DNA of 15,020 bases from Alphaproteobacteria bacterium (lineage in GTDB: Bacteria; Pseudomonadota; Alphaproteobacteria; Micropepsales; Micropepsaceae), in contig PKWC01000055.1 of NCBI GenBank assembly GCA_003131925.1, positions 1 through 15,020 of the forward strand, read 5' to 3'. Positions 1 to 6,295 of the stretch are shown in pieces. Position 1 is the stretch's first letter, and each line of letters opens with the position of its first letter. The notes beneath the pieces are model-generated. The model was not told the DNA's origin and made no database searches. It saw only the letters and a list, made by a program, of their open reading frames with translations. The position numbers and the translations under genes were made by a program.

Positions 1-311
1 CGGCGAGACAGTCCCGAAATCAGGGACCGAATTGATTCTGAGGCGCAGGCGATGGCGACTCACACCAATCCGGAGGCGGTCTCCCAAGCGATCAGGGAAG
101 GCGATCTCGCACGCGATCAGGGAAATTTAATCCACCGAACGCCAAACGGTCTCGTGACCAAAAGTTGACGGCAAAGAGCGGACCGTCGCCGCCCACAAAA
201 AGATTGGGATCGAGACGGAAGTCGTTGCTGAACAGATTGTTTGCAATGTCGGAACCAATCAGACCGGGTTGGCCGTTGCTGAGCTCGGTGACGAAGAACG
301 CGAGTTCGAAC

Positions 312-509
312 GAACACTCGTACCGCGACCGTGGAGGCAACGAAGTCCATGTGATCCTCGGAGGCCGGCAAACCAATCTGCATGCGGTTTGGGATGCTGC
401 TGTGGTGAGGGCAATCGGTTCCGATCCGGCAGACGTTGCGCACGAACTGGAAGCGCAGATCACGCCAAGCGAGCGGAGTGCATGGCGAACGCGGGCTCGG
501 GATTGTTAG
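312..509 (+). pseudogene. S1/P1 nuclease family remnant (internal/C-terminal fragment)
   Basis: The frame encodes YRDRGGNEVHV, then TNLHAVWDAAVV, then ITPSERSAW. This follows the order of the S1/P1 zinc-dependent nuclease family, where the His and Asp in NLHxVWD are zinc ligands. The upstream family hallmark GDxHQPLH and the N-terminal Trp/His region are absent. The open frame continues upstream to 165 but without any family resemblance, so homology starts abruptly near base 312. The frame ends at a TGA after about 66 recognisable residues, while family members are about 250-300 residues. There is no start codon or ribosome site at the homology boundary. I read it as a broken remnant left by a rearrangement, not a functional nuclease. 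The family call is fairly secure; the exact left edge is not. Confidence 0.65.
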
Positions 510-602
510 CGCACTACTTTCTTCGTGAGGTGGGCAATAGGGTCGGCCTCTGGCCACGATTGCCTAAGGGGGCTCCGCGTGCGATTGCGCCAGACTAAAA
601 AT

Positions 603-815
603 TCAAACTGCGACAATGTAAAAGAGAAATCCGGTAACGATGGAGGATGTGACAACGATAAATGGTAGAATGCTACGTGACCATGAACGATGCGGCTTGA
701 TTCGTTCTCCCCATTCAAGCTGATCGATTCCGGCCTCCCTTTGACTGTGTGAGACGCGGAAAAAATTCGGGTCCAAGTATTCGCCACCGCTTAGGGCGGA
801 AATCGTCCTGCGCAC
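603..815 (-). CDS. possible small tail-anchored membrane protein
   Basis: This 70-residue leftward frame starts at a GTG just after an in-frame stop. The first 46 residues are polar and the last 22 are strongly hydrophobic (ILPFIVVTSSIVTGFLFYIV...), ending two residues after the hydrophobic stretch. That is the layout of a tail-anchored or single-span small membrane protein. I recognise no family, and there is no strong Shine-Dalgarno sequence before the GTG. It lies 135 bases downstream of the minus-strand secreted-protein gene at 951-1331, so co-transcription is possible. A chance open frame cannot be excluded. Confidence 0.3.
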   Translation of the reverse strand: MRRTISALSGGEYLDPNFFRVSHSQREAGIDQLEWGERIKPHRSWSRSILPFIVVTSSIVTGFLFYIVAV

Positions 816-950
816 GTTGTGTCATCCACACGAAAATCGCCCCTCCCACTCTTCTCTAACCTGCAAAGCCGCCACTCGTTCCTCGCATAGGACCGAATCA
901 GAACGAAGAGCCGCGGCACTCGCAACGTATGTCGAGTGATTTCGTCGCGA

Positions 951-1331
951 TCAGAATGACTGTCGATGCGCAGACAGATCGATGTTCTTCAAATTGGTCA
1001 GTAAAACCCGCGCATTGCGATTATATCGGAGCGCGTCCGCGACAATCCAGACAGAGCCTCCTGCGTAAAGCCCGACCAGAACGCGTGCAGCCGATCCATC
1101 GGGAGCGATATCTACCGTTTTCACCGTGCCAATCAATGCGCCAGATGCGATCTGGACCGGCATGTCGGTGAACTGGTCGCCAGACCGGGCGTTGAGCGAG
1201 ACGAAATCGTCCGGATCGAACAGCGTGAGGTCGACGTCGTGCTGCTGCGAGCGATCTTGAGCAAATGCAATGGAAGGACACGCGAACGTCAGAACTACGG
1301 CGGCGGCAGCAACTGCTGTGCAAGAAAGCAC
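951..1331 (-). CDS. secreted PRC-barrel-like hypothetical protein
   Basis: The open frame runs upstream to 1415, but the best start is the GTG at 1331, preceded by GGGAGGAGG with about 9 bases of spacing. This gives 126 residues. Residues 1-25 form a typical signal peptide: a hydrophobic Ala/Val-rich core ending ACPSIAFA, with cleavage expected before QDRSQQ. The mature part (DFVSLNARSGDQF, ASGALIGTVKTVDI, DGSAARVLVGL, SVWIVADALRYN) has the rhythm of PRC-barrel domains (a 'G..IGTV..V..DGS...V' strand pattern) common in alphaproteobacterial periplasmic proteins. The family assignment is from pattern memory and is moderate. It would act in the periplasm, and no enzymatic motif is visible. Confidence 0.6.
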   Translation of the reverse strand: MLSCTAVAAAAVVLTFACPSIAFAQDRSQQHDVDLTLFDPDDFVSLNARSGDQFTDMPVQIASGALIGTVKTVDIAPDGSAARVLVGLYAGGSVWIVADALRYNRNARVLLTNLKNIDLSAHRQSF

Positions 1332-1466
1332 GACCTTGTCCTCCTCCCGAGTTCCACGCGAGCGGCGCGAACCGGCGTTGACGAGCGACAGAAGAGTGAG
1401 CATCGACCCGGTCAAACGTCCGACTTCCTTACCAAGGTTTCACCGCGCTTGTGCGCAAGCTAGATC

Positions 1467-1498
1467 GGCCCCACCAGGCCCCACCAGGCCCCACCAGG
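1467..1498 (+). repeat. short tandem repeat, 10-bp unit GGCCCCACCA x 3.2
   Basis: Three exact copies of GGCCCCACCA follow one another, plus the first two bases of a fourth. The repeat lies in the non-coding stretch upstream of the first DUF3494 gene. It is probably slippage-prone simple sequence, and no function is evident. Confidence 0.85.
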
Positions 1499-1637
1499 AA
1501 CACGGCCACAAGCACGGTCGCGATAAGGGAACGCGCCAACGTCGGTGTCGGCGCCAAGCTCTGCGCAATCGGACCACGTCCCGCAATCGTCAAATCTCAT
1601 GCGCTGCCGTGCACGCCGCGCACGGCATACTCGTGGA

Positions 1638-1711
1638 TGGAACGAATGAAGGGAGCCCGAGGTTTCCTTTGAGACGTCGCAGGGGTGCGAGCACCAAGAA
1701 GAAGTCGCGCC
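1638..1711 (+). repeat. duplicated 74-nt leader, copy A (upstream of DUF3494 copy 1)
   Basis: This 74-nt stretch aligns without gaps to 2820-2893, ending at the ATG in both. Shared blocks include GGAACGAATG, GGTGCGAGCACCA and GAAGTCGCGCC. The Shine-Dalgarno region here reads AAGAAGAAG, where copy B reads AGGAGGAAG. The conservation shows that the duplication that made the paralogues included the leader. Confidence 0.8.
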
Positions 1712-2518
1712 ATGAACCGACTATTTATAGCAGGAACTGCGATTGCCGGGCTTTTCGCCTGCGGCGCCGCGATGGCGCAGTCAGTCACAAATACGCCTGC
1801 TCTGCTCCGTGGACCTGTCGCCTACGCAGCCGAACAGGATGCAATCCCCTCAGTATCTCCCGACACCTATCCTACGCGGCAGGTAGACCTTGGGGGGGCT
1901 GGCCACTTTGTTATTCTGACGGAATCCGGAATCACGGATGTCCCCAATTCGGCAGTTACAGGAAATGTCGGGGTCAGCCCCATCACAGGCGCCGCCGACC
2001 ACTTAACCTGTGCTGAGGTCACTGGAAAGGTTTACTCGGTCGACACGGCCGGTCCTCAGCCGTGCAACATAGTTGCCCCAAACAGGCTGGCCAATGCCGT
2101 AGGCGACATGCAGGCCGCGTATACGGATGCGGCGGGAAGGACAGCTAAGTTCATTAACGTAGGCGCCGGAAATATCGGCGGTCTCACGCTTAAACCGGGC
2201 GTATACAACTGGAATACGGATGTGAACATTGCGAGCAATGTTACGCTCAAAGGCCGCTCGCACGCTGTGTGGATTTTCCAGATACCGAACAGTCTCATTG
2301 TATCCGCTGGCGCGGCTGTCGTTCTAGGAGGCCACGCTCAGCCGCAAAACATATTCTGGCAGATCGCCGGCACAACGACCCTTGGAACAGGCTCACACCT
2401 CGAGGGAATCGTTCTGGACGCGACATCGATCGCCATGGGAACCGATGCATCGATCAATGGCAGACTGCTGTCGCAGACGGCGGTTTCGTTGGAGATGAAC
2501 GCGATTACCGCCCCCTAG
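1712..2518 (+). CDS. secreted DUF3494 (ice-binding-protein-like) protein, copy 1
   Basis: This 268-residue protein starts at ATG 1712; the 9 in-frame codons before it belong to the leader. Residues 1-22 form a signal peptide with likely cleavage after A22 (AMA/QS). A Cys at 17 (LFAC) is a weak lipobox alternative. From residue 60 it matches the DUF3494 family, the discontinuous beta-helix fold of bacterial and fungal ice-binding proteins: GGAGHFVILTESGITDV, TGNVGVSPITG, GLTLKPGVYNW, VTLKG, VWIFQI, NIFWQIAGTTTLGTGSHLEG, INGRLLSQTAVSLE. C100 and C118 are kept in copy 2 and could form a disulfide. There is no membrane anchor, PEP-CTERM or extra adhesin domain. It is a tandem paralogue of the gene at 2894. 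Actual ice binding is not shown by sequence; many family members are of unknown role. Confidence 0.9.
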   Translation: MNRLFIAGTAIAGLFACGAAMAQSVTNTPALLRGPVAYAAEQDAIPSVSPDTYPTRQVDLGGAGHFVILTESGITDVPNSAVTGNVGVSPITGAADHLTCAEVTGKVYSVDTAGPQPCNIVAPNRLANAVGDMQAAYTDAAGRTAKFINVGAGNIGGLTLKPGVYNWNTDVNIASNVTLKGRSHAVWIFQIPNSLIVSAGAAVVLGGHAQPQNIFWQIAGTTTLGTGSHLEGIVLDATSIAMGTDASINGRLLSQTAVSLEMNAITAP

Positions 2519-2575
2519 AAGGCTCAGCGGTCCGGTCTCCGCTGAAGCGGTCCCAAATCCCCAAAACCAGTGTGA

Positions 2576-2617
2576 GAACGACAACCGGCCCGAGAGAATC
2601 GGGCCGGTTGGACGTTC
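2576..2617 (+). terminator. strong hairpin after DUF3494 copy 1
   Basis: A perfect 12-bp stem (CAACCGGCCCGA, 2582-2593, pairing with TCGGGCCGGTTG, 2599-2610) has a GAGAA loop. After a small bulge it is extended by GAACG/CGTTC. It lies 58 nt past the stop codon. No T-tract follows on either strand, so it is terminator-like or a 3'-end stabiliser, not a classic intrinsic terminator. Confidence 0.6.
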
Positions 2618-2819
2618 TGAGCGGTCCGGAACTCGGTCGCGCAAGTTCGGGAGAGTCGATACGGAATGCGCGATCTGGGCATGCGCCTTTGGACCATCCG
2701 TCGCCCGTTCCGGCACGATTCCCTCGTTGCCGCATCTTTCTAACAGCACGGAACGTCTGGGCTGCTGCCAGTTCTGAATACACCGAGTTAGGTGTGAAGA
2801 TAGAGCCGGAGATGAATTA

Positions 2820-2893
2820 TGGAACGAATGCAGGAAGCCCGGGGTTTCCCTTGAGGCGTACCGGTGGTGCGAGCACCAGGAGGAAGTCGCGCC
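2820..2893 (+). repeat. duplicated 74-nt leader, copy B (upstream of DUF3494 copy 2)
   Basis: It aligns without gaps to 1638-1711. It carries a near-consensus ribosome site, AGGAGGAAG, about 9 bases before ATG 2894, where copy A has AAGAAGAAG. Translation of copy 2 is therefore expected to be stronger than that of copy 1. Confidence 0.8.
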
Positions 2894-3700
2894 ATGAACC
2901 GGCTATTTATAGCAGGAACTGCGATTGCCGGGCTTTTCGCCTGCGGCGCCGCAATGGCGCAGTCGCTCACAAATACGCCGGCTCTGCTCGATGGACCTGT
3001 CGCCTACGCAGCGGGCGAGAGTGAAGCCCCCTCAGTATCTCCTGCCTCCGATCCTACGGCGTTGGTAGACCTTGGAGGCGCGGGCCACTTTGTCATTCTG
3101 TCGAAATCGGGAATTACAGATGTCCCGGCTTCGGGTGTTACAGGAAACGTCGGGGTAAGCCCGATCACCGGTGCCGCCGACCACTTAACTTGCGCCGAAG
3201 TGACTGGAAAGATTTACTCGGTTGACGCCGCAGGTCCACAACCATGCAACAAGGTGAAACCCAATAAACTGACCAATGCTGTCGGCGACATGCAAACCGC
3301 ATACACAGACGCCGCGGGACGGAAAGCTACAATTACCGAACTGGGCGGTGGAAATATCGGCGGCCTTACGCTCGCACCCGCCGTCTACAGTTGGAGTACG
3401 AATGTAACCATACCGACAGAGGTCACTCTCAAGGGCGGCTCACATGCTGTGTGGATCTTCCAGATAGCAAAAAATCTCCTTTTAGCCAACGGTAAGGCTG
3501 TCGTCCTACGCGGACACGCACAGGCCCAGAACGTATTCTGGCAGGTCGCCGGTCAAACGAACCTTGGAACTACCTCGCACTTTGAGGGAATTATCCTGTG
3601 CAAGACGCTGATCGCCATGAAAACTGGCGCATCGATCACCGGCAGGCTGCTGGCACAGACTGCGGTTACATTGCAGAAGAATAGCGTCACCGTCCCTTAG
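2894..3700 (+). CDS. secreted DUF3494 (ice-binding-protein-like) protein, copy 2
   Basis: It has 268 residues, exactly the length of copy 1, and aligns to it without gaps by eye. The first 24 residues (signal peptide through MAQS) are identical to copy 1. The DUF3494 body is present: GGAGHFVILSKSGITDV, TGNVGVSPITG, GLTLAPAVYSW, VTLKGGSHAVWIFQI, NVFWQVAGQTNLGTTSHFEG, GASITGRLLAQTAVTLQ, ending SVTVP. C100 and C118 are retained. The most variable segment between copies is residues 41-57, just after the conserved N-terminal part. Start choice: ATG 2894 with AGGAGG upstream. Its 3' flank, not that of copy 1, matches the flank of the truncated copy 3. The likely location is periplasmic or extracellular; function in ice or surface binding is inferred from the fold family only. 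Confidence 0.92.
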   Translation: MNRLFIAGTAIAGLFACGAAMAQSLTNTPALLDGPVAYAAGESEAPSVSPASDPTALVDLGGAGHFVILSKSGITDVPASGVTGNVGVSPITGAADHLTCAEVTGKIYSVDAAGPQPCNKVKPNKLTNAVGDMQTAYTDAAGRKATITELGGGNIGGLTLAPAVYSWSTNVTIPTEVTLKGGSHAVWIFQIAKNLLLANGKAVVLRGHAQAQNVFWQVAGQTNLGTTSHFEGIILCKTLIAMKTGASITGRLLAQTAVTLQKNSVTVP

Positions 3701-4196
3701 AACGCTCAGGGCGAGTTTCGGCGTTCGCCCGCGACTGTCCGCCACCTCGCCCGGCACCGAAGTAACAGCGGATGACATACTTCGCCGTCGCGCGCCCTTC
3801 CGATCGCACCGACGCAGTCATCGCCCACGCTTAAGAGAGCAATTTGAAGCAGCTTCGAGCTTGGCTCATAGAGCGGACCTAATTTTCCAGTTCCTTCGTG
3901 ATCGTTCACACAACCTAACCGCCCTCAGCCTTGAGGCGCCGCCGATCCGAACCGAACGTCACATGCCAAACTCAATCGCCACCATGCGACGAAGACTGGT
4001 ATTCGCTCTCGTCAAAAGCGTACCGCGATGTCCCTGCTGCGCTCGGAAAAGCCCCCGCAACCAATATCCAATTTTATGACGCAGTAAAATTAAAGGCCTG
4101 TCCGTTGTCTCCCATTAGCCGCCAATACTTGTTCTGTTTTGAGCATCGCAGCCATCTCCGCAGGGTGTAGCGTCCCGGCATCGGTGGAGGCAGCTC
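3701..4196. other. non-coding stretch between DUF3494 copy 2 and the TPR gene
   Basis: Open frames here are short and resemble no family I know. Apart from the hairpin directly after copy 2, I see no RNA gene, repeat or clear promoter. Base composition is close to that of the neighbouring accessory genes. Confidence 0.4.
3709..3730 (+). terminator. hairpin after DUF3494 copy 2
   Basis: GGGCGA (3709-3714) can pair with TCGCCC (3725-3730), nine bases after the stop codon. The equivalent position after copy 3 has GGGCGAA/TTCGTCC, which still pairs with one G-U, so pairing is kept despite base changes. There is no T-tract. This is a moderate call for a 3'-end hairpin. Confidence 0.4.
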
Positions 4197-5096
4197 ATGC
4201 CAGAGCACAATGGTTCGGAAGAATTTCAACACGGAGCCAGTCAAGTTAGATTGATCGCGGAGGAGCGGGCTCGCCTCACGCACGCCGCTGAAATTGCGCC
4301 TGACAAGTTCACCGTATGGAATAATTTGGCCGCCATTCATTTTGACCTGGGCGACAAAACGAAAGCACTCGATTGTTTTGGTAAGGCGCGCGAGCGTGCC
4401 CCTATTTCGTATATTCCTCAGATCGATTCGGCCATTAAGATCGCCCGGACGCTATCGGATGACCCAGACGGCGGCGCCGATATGGTCGCCGGTGATTTGT
4501 CATCAGCCAAAATCGAATTGTCCACGCAAACGCTTGAAGATCCAAACAACAAAAATGCTTGGCACAATCTTGGTCTTTTCCACATCGCGGAAAGGGATTA
4601 TCGCAACGCGAAGGACTGCTTTAATCGGGTCCACGCCATCGATCCGCACGACGGTTTCGCTGTTTGCCGCTTGATTGAGTTAAGCGCCATGCTGAACGAT
4701 CTTCAATCTGTAGAGCATTGGTGCTCCATTCTGGCCTGTTTGCCGAACGGAGAGATGTCGGCAATTGCGTTCAACGCGCGCGCTCTTGTTCAGTGCGACA
4801 GATACCAGGATGCAAAACAATTGATTCGGGACGCAGTGCGCAGGCACCCTGACGAACTGGAAATATTGATTGCTTGCGGTGATGTCATGATGGTTTATCC
4901 GAACGTCGGACTTGCGATGGCAAACGCGACAGAAATGTACGGGCAAGCGGCACAAATCTTGCGGCATGATGGAAATGACGTAATACGATTGAGAAAAATC
5001 GGAGCGCGCCTGAAGGGGGCGCAAGCGAATCTTACGCACTGCATGCGAGAAGCTGAAAAAATTACTAAGCTGGCGGGTGCGCTTCCCGTGTTATAG
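4197..5096 (+). CDS. TPR-repeat protein with a rearranged 3' end
   Basis: This 299-residue protein starts at ATG 4197, six bases after GGAGG. It has no signal peptide and is predicted cytoplasmic. TPR-type helices are visible at about residues 38-71 (WNNLAAIHFDLGDKTKALDCF), 119-152 (AWHNLGLFHIAERDYRNAKDCF) and, more weakly, 187-217 (ALVQCDRYQDAKQLIRDAVRRHP). They show the W/L/G/Y/A/F spacing of tetratricopeptide repeats that scaffold protein contacts. The C-terminal part shows no recognised domain. The last five or six codons and the TAG stop are written on the antisense of a methyltransferase DPPYNTGSA coding segment, so the native 3' end appears to have been replaced. The partner and pathway are unknown. 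It may be a truncated but still translated gene. Confidence 0.75.
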   Translation: MPEHNGSEEFQHGASQVRLIAEERARLTHAAEIAPDKFTVWNNLAAIHFDLGDKTKALDCFGKARERAPISYIPQIDSAIKIARTLSDDPDGGADMVAGDLSSAKIELSTQTLEDPNNKNAWHNLGLFHIAERDYRNAKDCFNRVHAIDPHDGFAVCRLIELSAMLNDLQSVEHWCSILACLPNGEMSAIAFNARALVQCDRYQDAKQLIRDAVRRHPDELEILIACGDVMMVYPNVGLAMANATEMYGQAAQILRHDGNDVIRLRKIGARLKGAQANLTHCMREAEKITKLAGALPVL

Positions 5097-5203
5097 GGTG
5101 GATCAATGAACACGCATTTCACTTTCCCTGTGTAGTCTGCTTCTAGCGCTTTGAGAGCGAGCAAGCTGTCGCCATGAATGAGCATGTTGTCGAATATGTC
5201 ATT
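5078..5203 (-). pseudogene. remnant of a DNA adenine methyltransferase (Mod-type, motif IV)
   Basis: Read leftward, the frame gives NDIFDNMLIHGDSLLALKAL and, further on, GKVKCVFIDPPYNTGSA. This is the conserved block around catalytic motif IV (DPPY) of type III / beta-class N6-adenine DNA methyltransferases ('NLLIHGDNLLALKAL...GKVKCIYIDPPYNTGSAF'). Homology stops right after NTGSA, where the sequence switches to antisense of the TPR gene, and is lost upstream of about base 5203-5240. Only about 42 residues of an enzyme of 500 or more remain, with no AdoMet motif I and no target-recognition domain. It cannot be active. It is a trace of a restriction-modification or orphan methylase gene that was lost. 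Confidence 0.75.
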
Positions 5204-5243
5204 TGGAGTTCGGCGTGCGGGAGAGTGATAGCTCTTACACGAC

Positions 5244-5654
5244 ATGCAAACTGGCTACACTGACGCGGCGGCCAGACCTGCCAAGCACATCAACGTAGGC
5301 GGCGGCGACATCGGAGGCCTCACGCTCAAGCCAGGCGTCTACCGCTGGGATACGGATGTCCGCGTGCCGACGGACGCCAAGTTGAAGGGCGGCTCGCACG
5401 ACGTGTGGATTTTTCAAGTATCGAAAAGTCTCACAGTGGCTGCGGGCAAACACATCCGACTGCGCGGACACGCACAATCACAGAAGATTTTCTGGCAAAT
5501 CGCCGGTCATGTGTCCCTTGGGGCGAATTCGCACATTGAGGGCATCATCCTGTGCAAGACGGCGATTGAGATGAAAACTGGAGCGTCGATCAATGGCAGA
5601 CTGCTTGCACAGACGGCAGCGACACTGGAAATGAACCGCGTTACCGCCCCTTAG
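5244..5654 (+). pseudogene. DUF3494 protein, copy 3, 5'-truncated
   Basis: From the ATG of a former internal 'GDMQ' segment it encodes 136 residues matching the C-terminal half of copies 1 and 2: GYTDAAARPAKHINVGGGDIGG, GLTLKPGVYRW, KLKGGSHDVWIFQV, IFWQIAGHVSLGANSHIEG, GASINGRLLAQTAATLE, ending RVTAP. The signal peptide and about 132 N-terminal residues are missing. Homology to copy 2 begins at about base 5240 (GACATGCAAAC), immediately beyond the methyltransferase scrap. The 3' flank (TTAGAACGCTCAGGGCGA) matches that of copy 2. An ORF survives, but without export signal, N-terminal domain or ribosome site it is most likely non-functional. Confidence 0.8.
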
Positions 5655-5662
5655 AACGCTCA

Positions 5663-5684
5663 GGGCGAAGTTTGACATTCGTCC
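5663..5684 (+). terminator. hairpin after DUF3494 copy 3
   Basis: GGGCGAA (5663-5669) pairs with TTCGTCC (5678-5684) through one G-U pair. It occupies the same place relative to the stop codon as the hairpin after copy 2. No T-tract follows. The retained pairing in spite of substitutions is modest support for a real structure. Confidence 0.4.
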
Positions 5685-6020
5685 GCGACCGTCCGCCACG
5701 TTGTCCACCATCGATGGTTCTATATTGCGTTTGCGCTCGGCGGGTGTGCGACGGCGGGCGCCAGTTTTCTCGATCCGTCGGCAACAATCTCTATCGGCGG
5801 CGATGTTTTCTACGGCACATATCTCTTGTTCATGGCGTCAGATGCGGTCCAAATGACGCCGACAGATCTGCGAAAGAGAGCGGCAACTGACGATGAGCGA
5901 ATCATATTGATTGCGATAATTACCCTTGTCGCGCTTTGCCTCACGTCGCTACAGCGCATGCAATCTGCTCAACCGCCCGTTTTCTCCAGTTCTATCCGTG
6001 GTGTACCCCACCGACAGTAG
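5676..6020 (+). pseudogene. DUF1345 membrane-protein remnant
   Basis: A frame open from 5676 with no usable early start reads VVHHRWFYIAFALGG, then DVFYGTYLLFMASDAVQMTPTD, then RKRAATDDERIILIAIITLVAL. This resembles the N-terminal half of DUF1345 proteins, which combine an early 'D...LxxxW..M..aDp..ir.rA...DEgr' block with several hydrophobic spans. Three hydrophobic segments are visible, with the conserved RAA.DDE block between the second and third. The C-terminal half of the family is absent; the frame degenerates into a non-homologous tail and stops at 6020. ATG 5826 is the only in-frame ATG of note and would start inside the second segment. I treat it as a decayed gene; the family call is moderate. 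Confidence 0.45.
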
Positions 6021-6067
6021 ATGGGTAGCCATGGGACAATCGCACTTCAGAATTCAGAAGGTGCGTT

Positions 6068-6289
6068 GTGTTCGAGTCAGACAGTTCGCCAAAGCATTCA
6101 TTGGAATGCCTCCGTTTAGAGGCGGACTGCCGGCAGCTTGCGTTCGAAACCGACAGGCCTGATCTGGCATCGCATTTTGTTCGGATGGCGCGTGTGTGGG
6201 CCGGTCTGGCGGAGAGCGGATCCGACACCGGAACCAAACGTCGGCTTGATACGGCCGGACGCATAAGCGGCAGCCACATGCACAATTGA
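6068..6289 (+). CDS. small conserved hypothetical protein (73 aa)
   Basis: The GTG start at 6068 has AGAAGG six bases upstream. The protein contains CLRLEADCRQLAFETDRPDLASHFVRMARVWAGLAESG. This pattern ('LR.EADC..LA......L..HF.RMA..W..LA') recurs in short soluble proteins of rhizobia and relatives; I recognise the pattern but know no function. It has no signal peptide or membrane span and is predicted largely helical. The next gene, a receiver-domain protein, starts six bases after its stop, so the two are very likely one transcript and possibly functionally linked. Confidence 0.7.
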   Translation: MFESDSSPKHSLECLRLEADCRQLAFETDRPDLASHFVRMARVWAGLAESGSDTGTKRRLDTAGRISGSHMHN

Positions 6290-6295
6290 GACGGC

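Larger units (their letters stand above)
1332..1711. other. intergenic region between the PRC-barrel-like gene and DUF3494 copy 1
   Basis: No convincing gene is visible; rightward frames here lack ribosome sites and family resemblance. The region holds the 10-bp tandem repeat (1467-1498), a perfect 8-bp hairpin at 1605-1627 (TGCCGTGC / GCACGGCA, 7-nt loop, no T-tract) and, from 1638, the 74-nt leader shared with DUF3494 copy 2. Promoters for both divergent genes should lie here, but I cannot pick convincing -35/-10 pairs. Confidence 0.5.
2519..2893. other. intergenic region between DUF3494 copies 1 and 2
   Basis: No supported gene is present. The stretch contains the 12-bp-stem hairpin near its left end and the duplicated leader at its right end. 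About 200 bases between them show nothing I recognise. The start-to-start distance of copies 1 and 2 is 1182 bases, which sets the length of the tandem unit. Confidence 0.5.

Noticed and set aside
1467..1498. Tandem 10-bp repeats as a possible CRISPR or iteron array
   Set aside because: Units are too short and have no spacers, and there is no replication or Cas gene nearby.
1605..1627. 8-bp perfect hairpin upstream of DUF3494 copy 1 as a terminator or riboswitch
   Set aside because: There is no T-tract, no counterpart upstream of copy 2 and no larger conserved structure; it is mentioned only in the intergenic entry.
1270..2016. 248-codon frame upstream of and overlapping DUF3494 copy 1
   Set aside because: Arg-rich composition without motifs; part of it is an out-of-frame reading of the DUF3494 gene, and a similar frame appears over copy 2 because the DNA is duplicated.
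4895..5245. Minus-strand 116-codon frame taken as a whole methyltransferase gene
   Set aside because: Only the first half has methyltransferase homology; after NTGSA it is merely antisense of the TPR gene.
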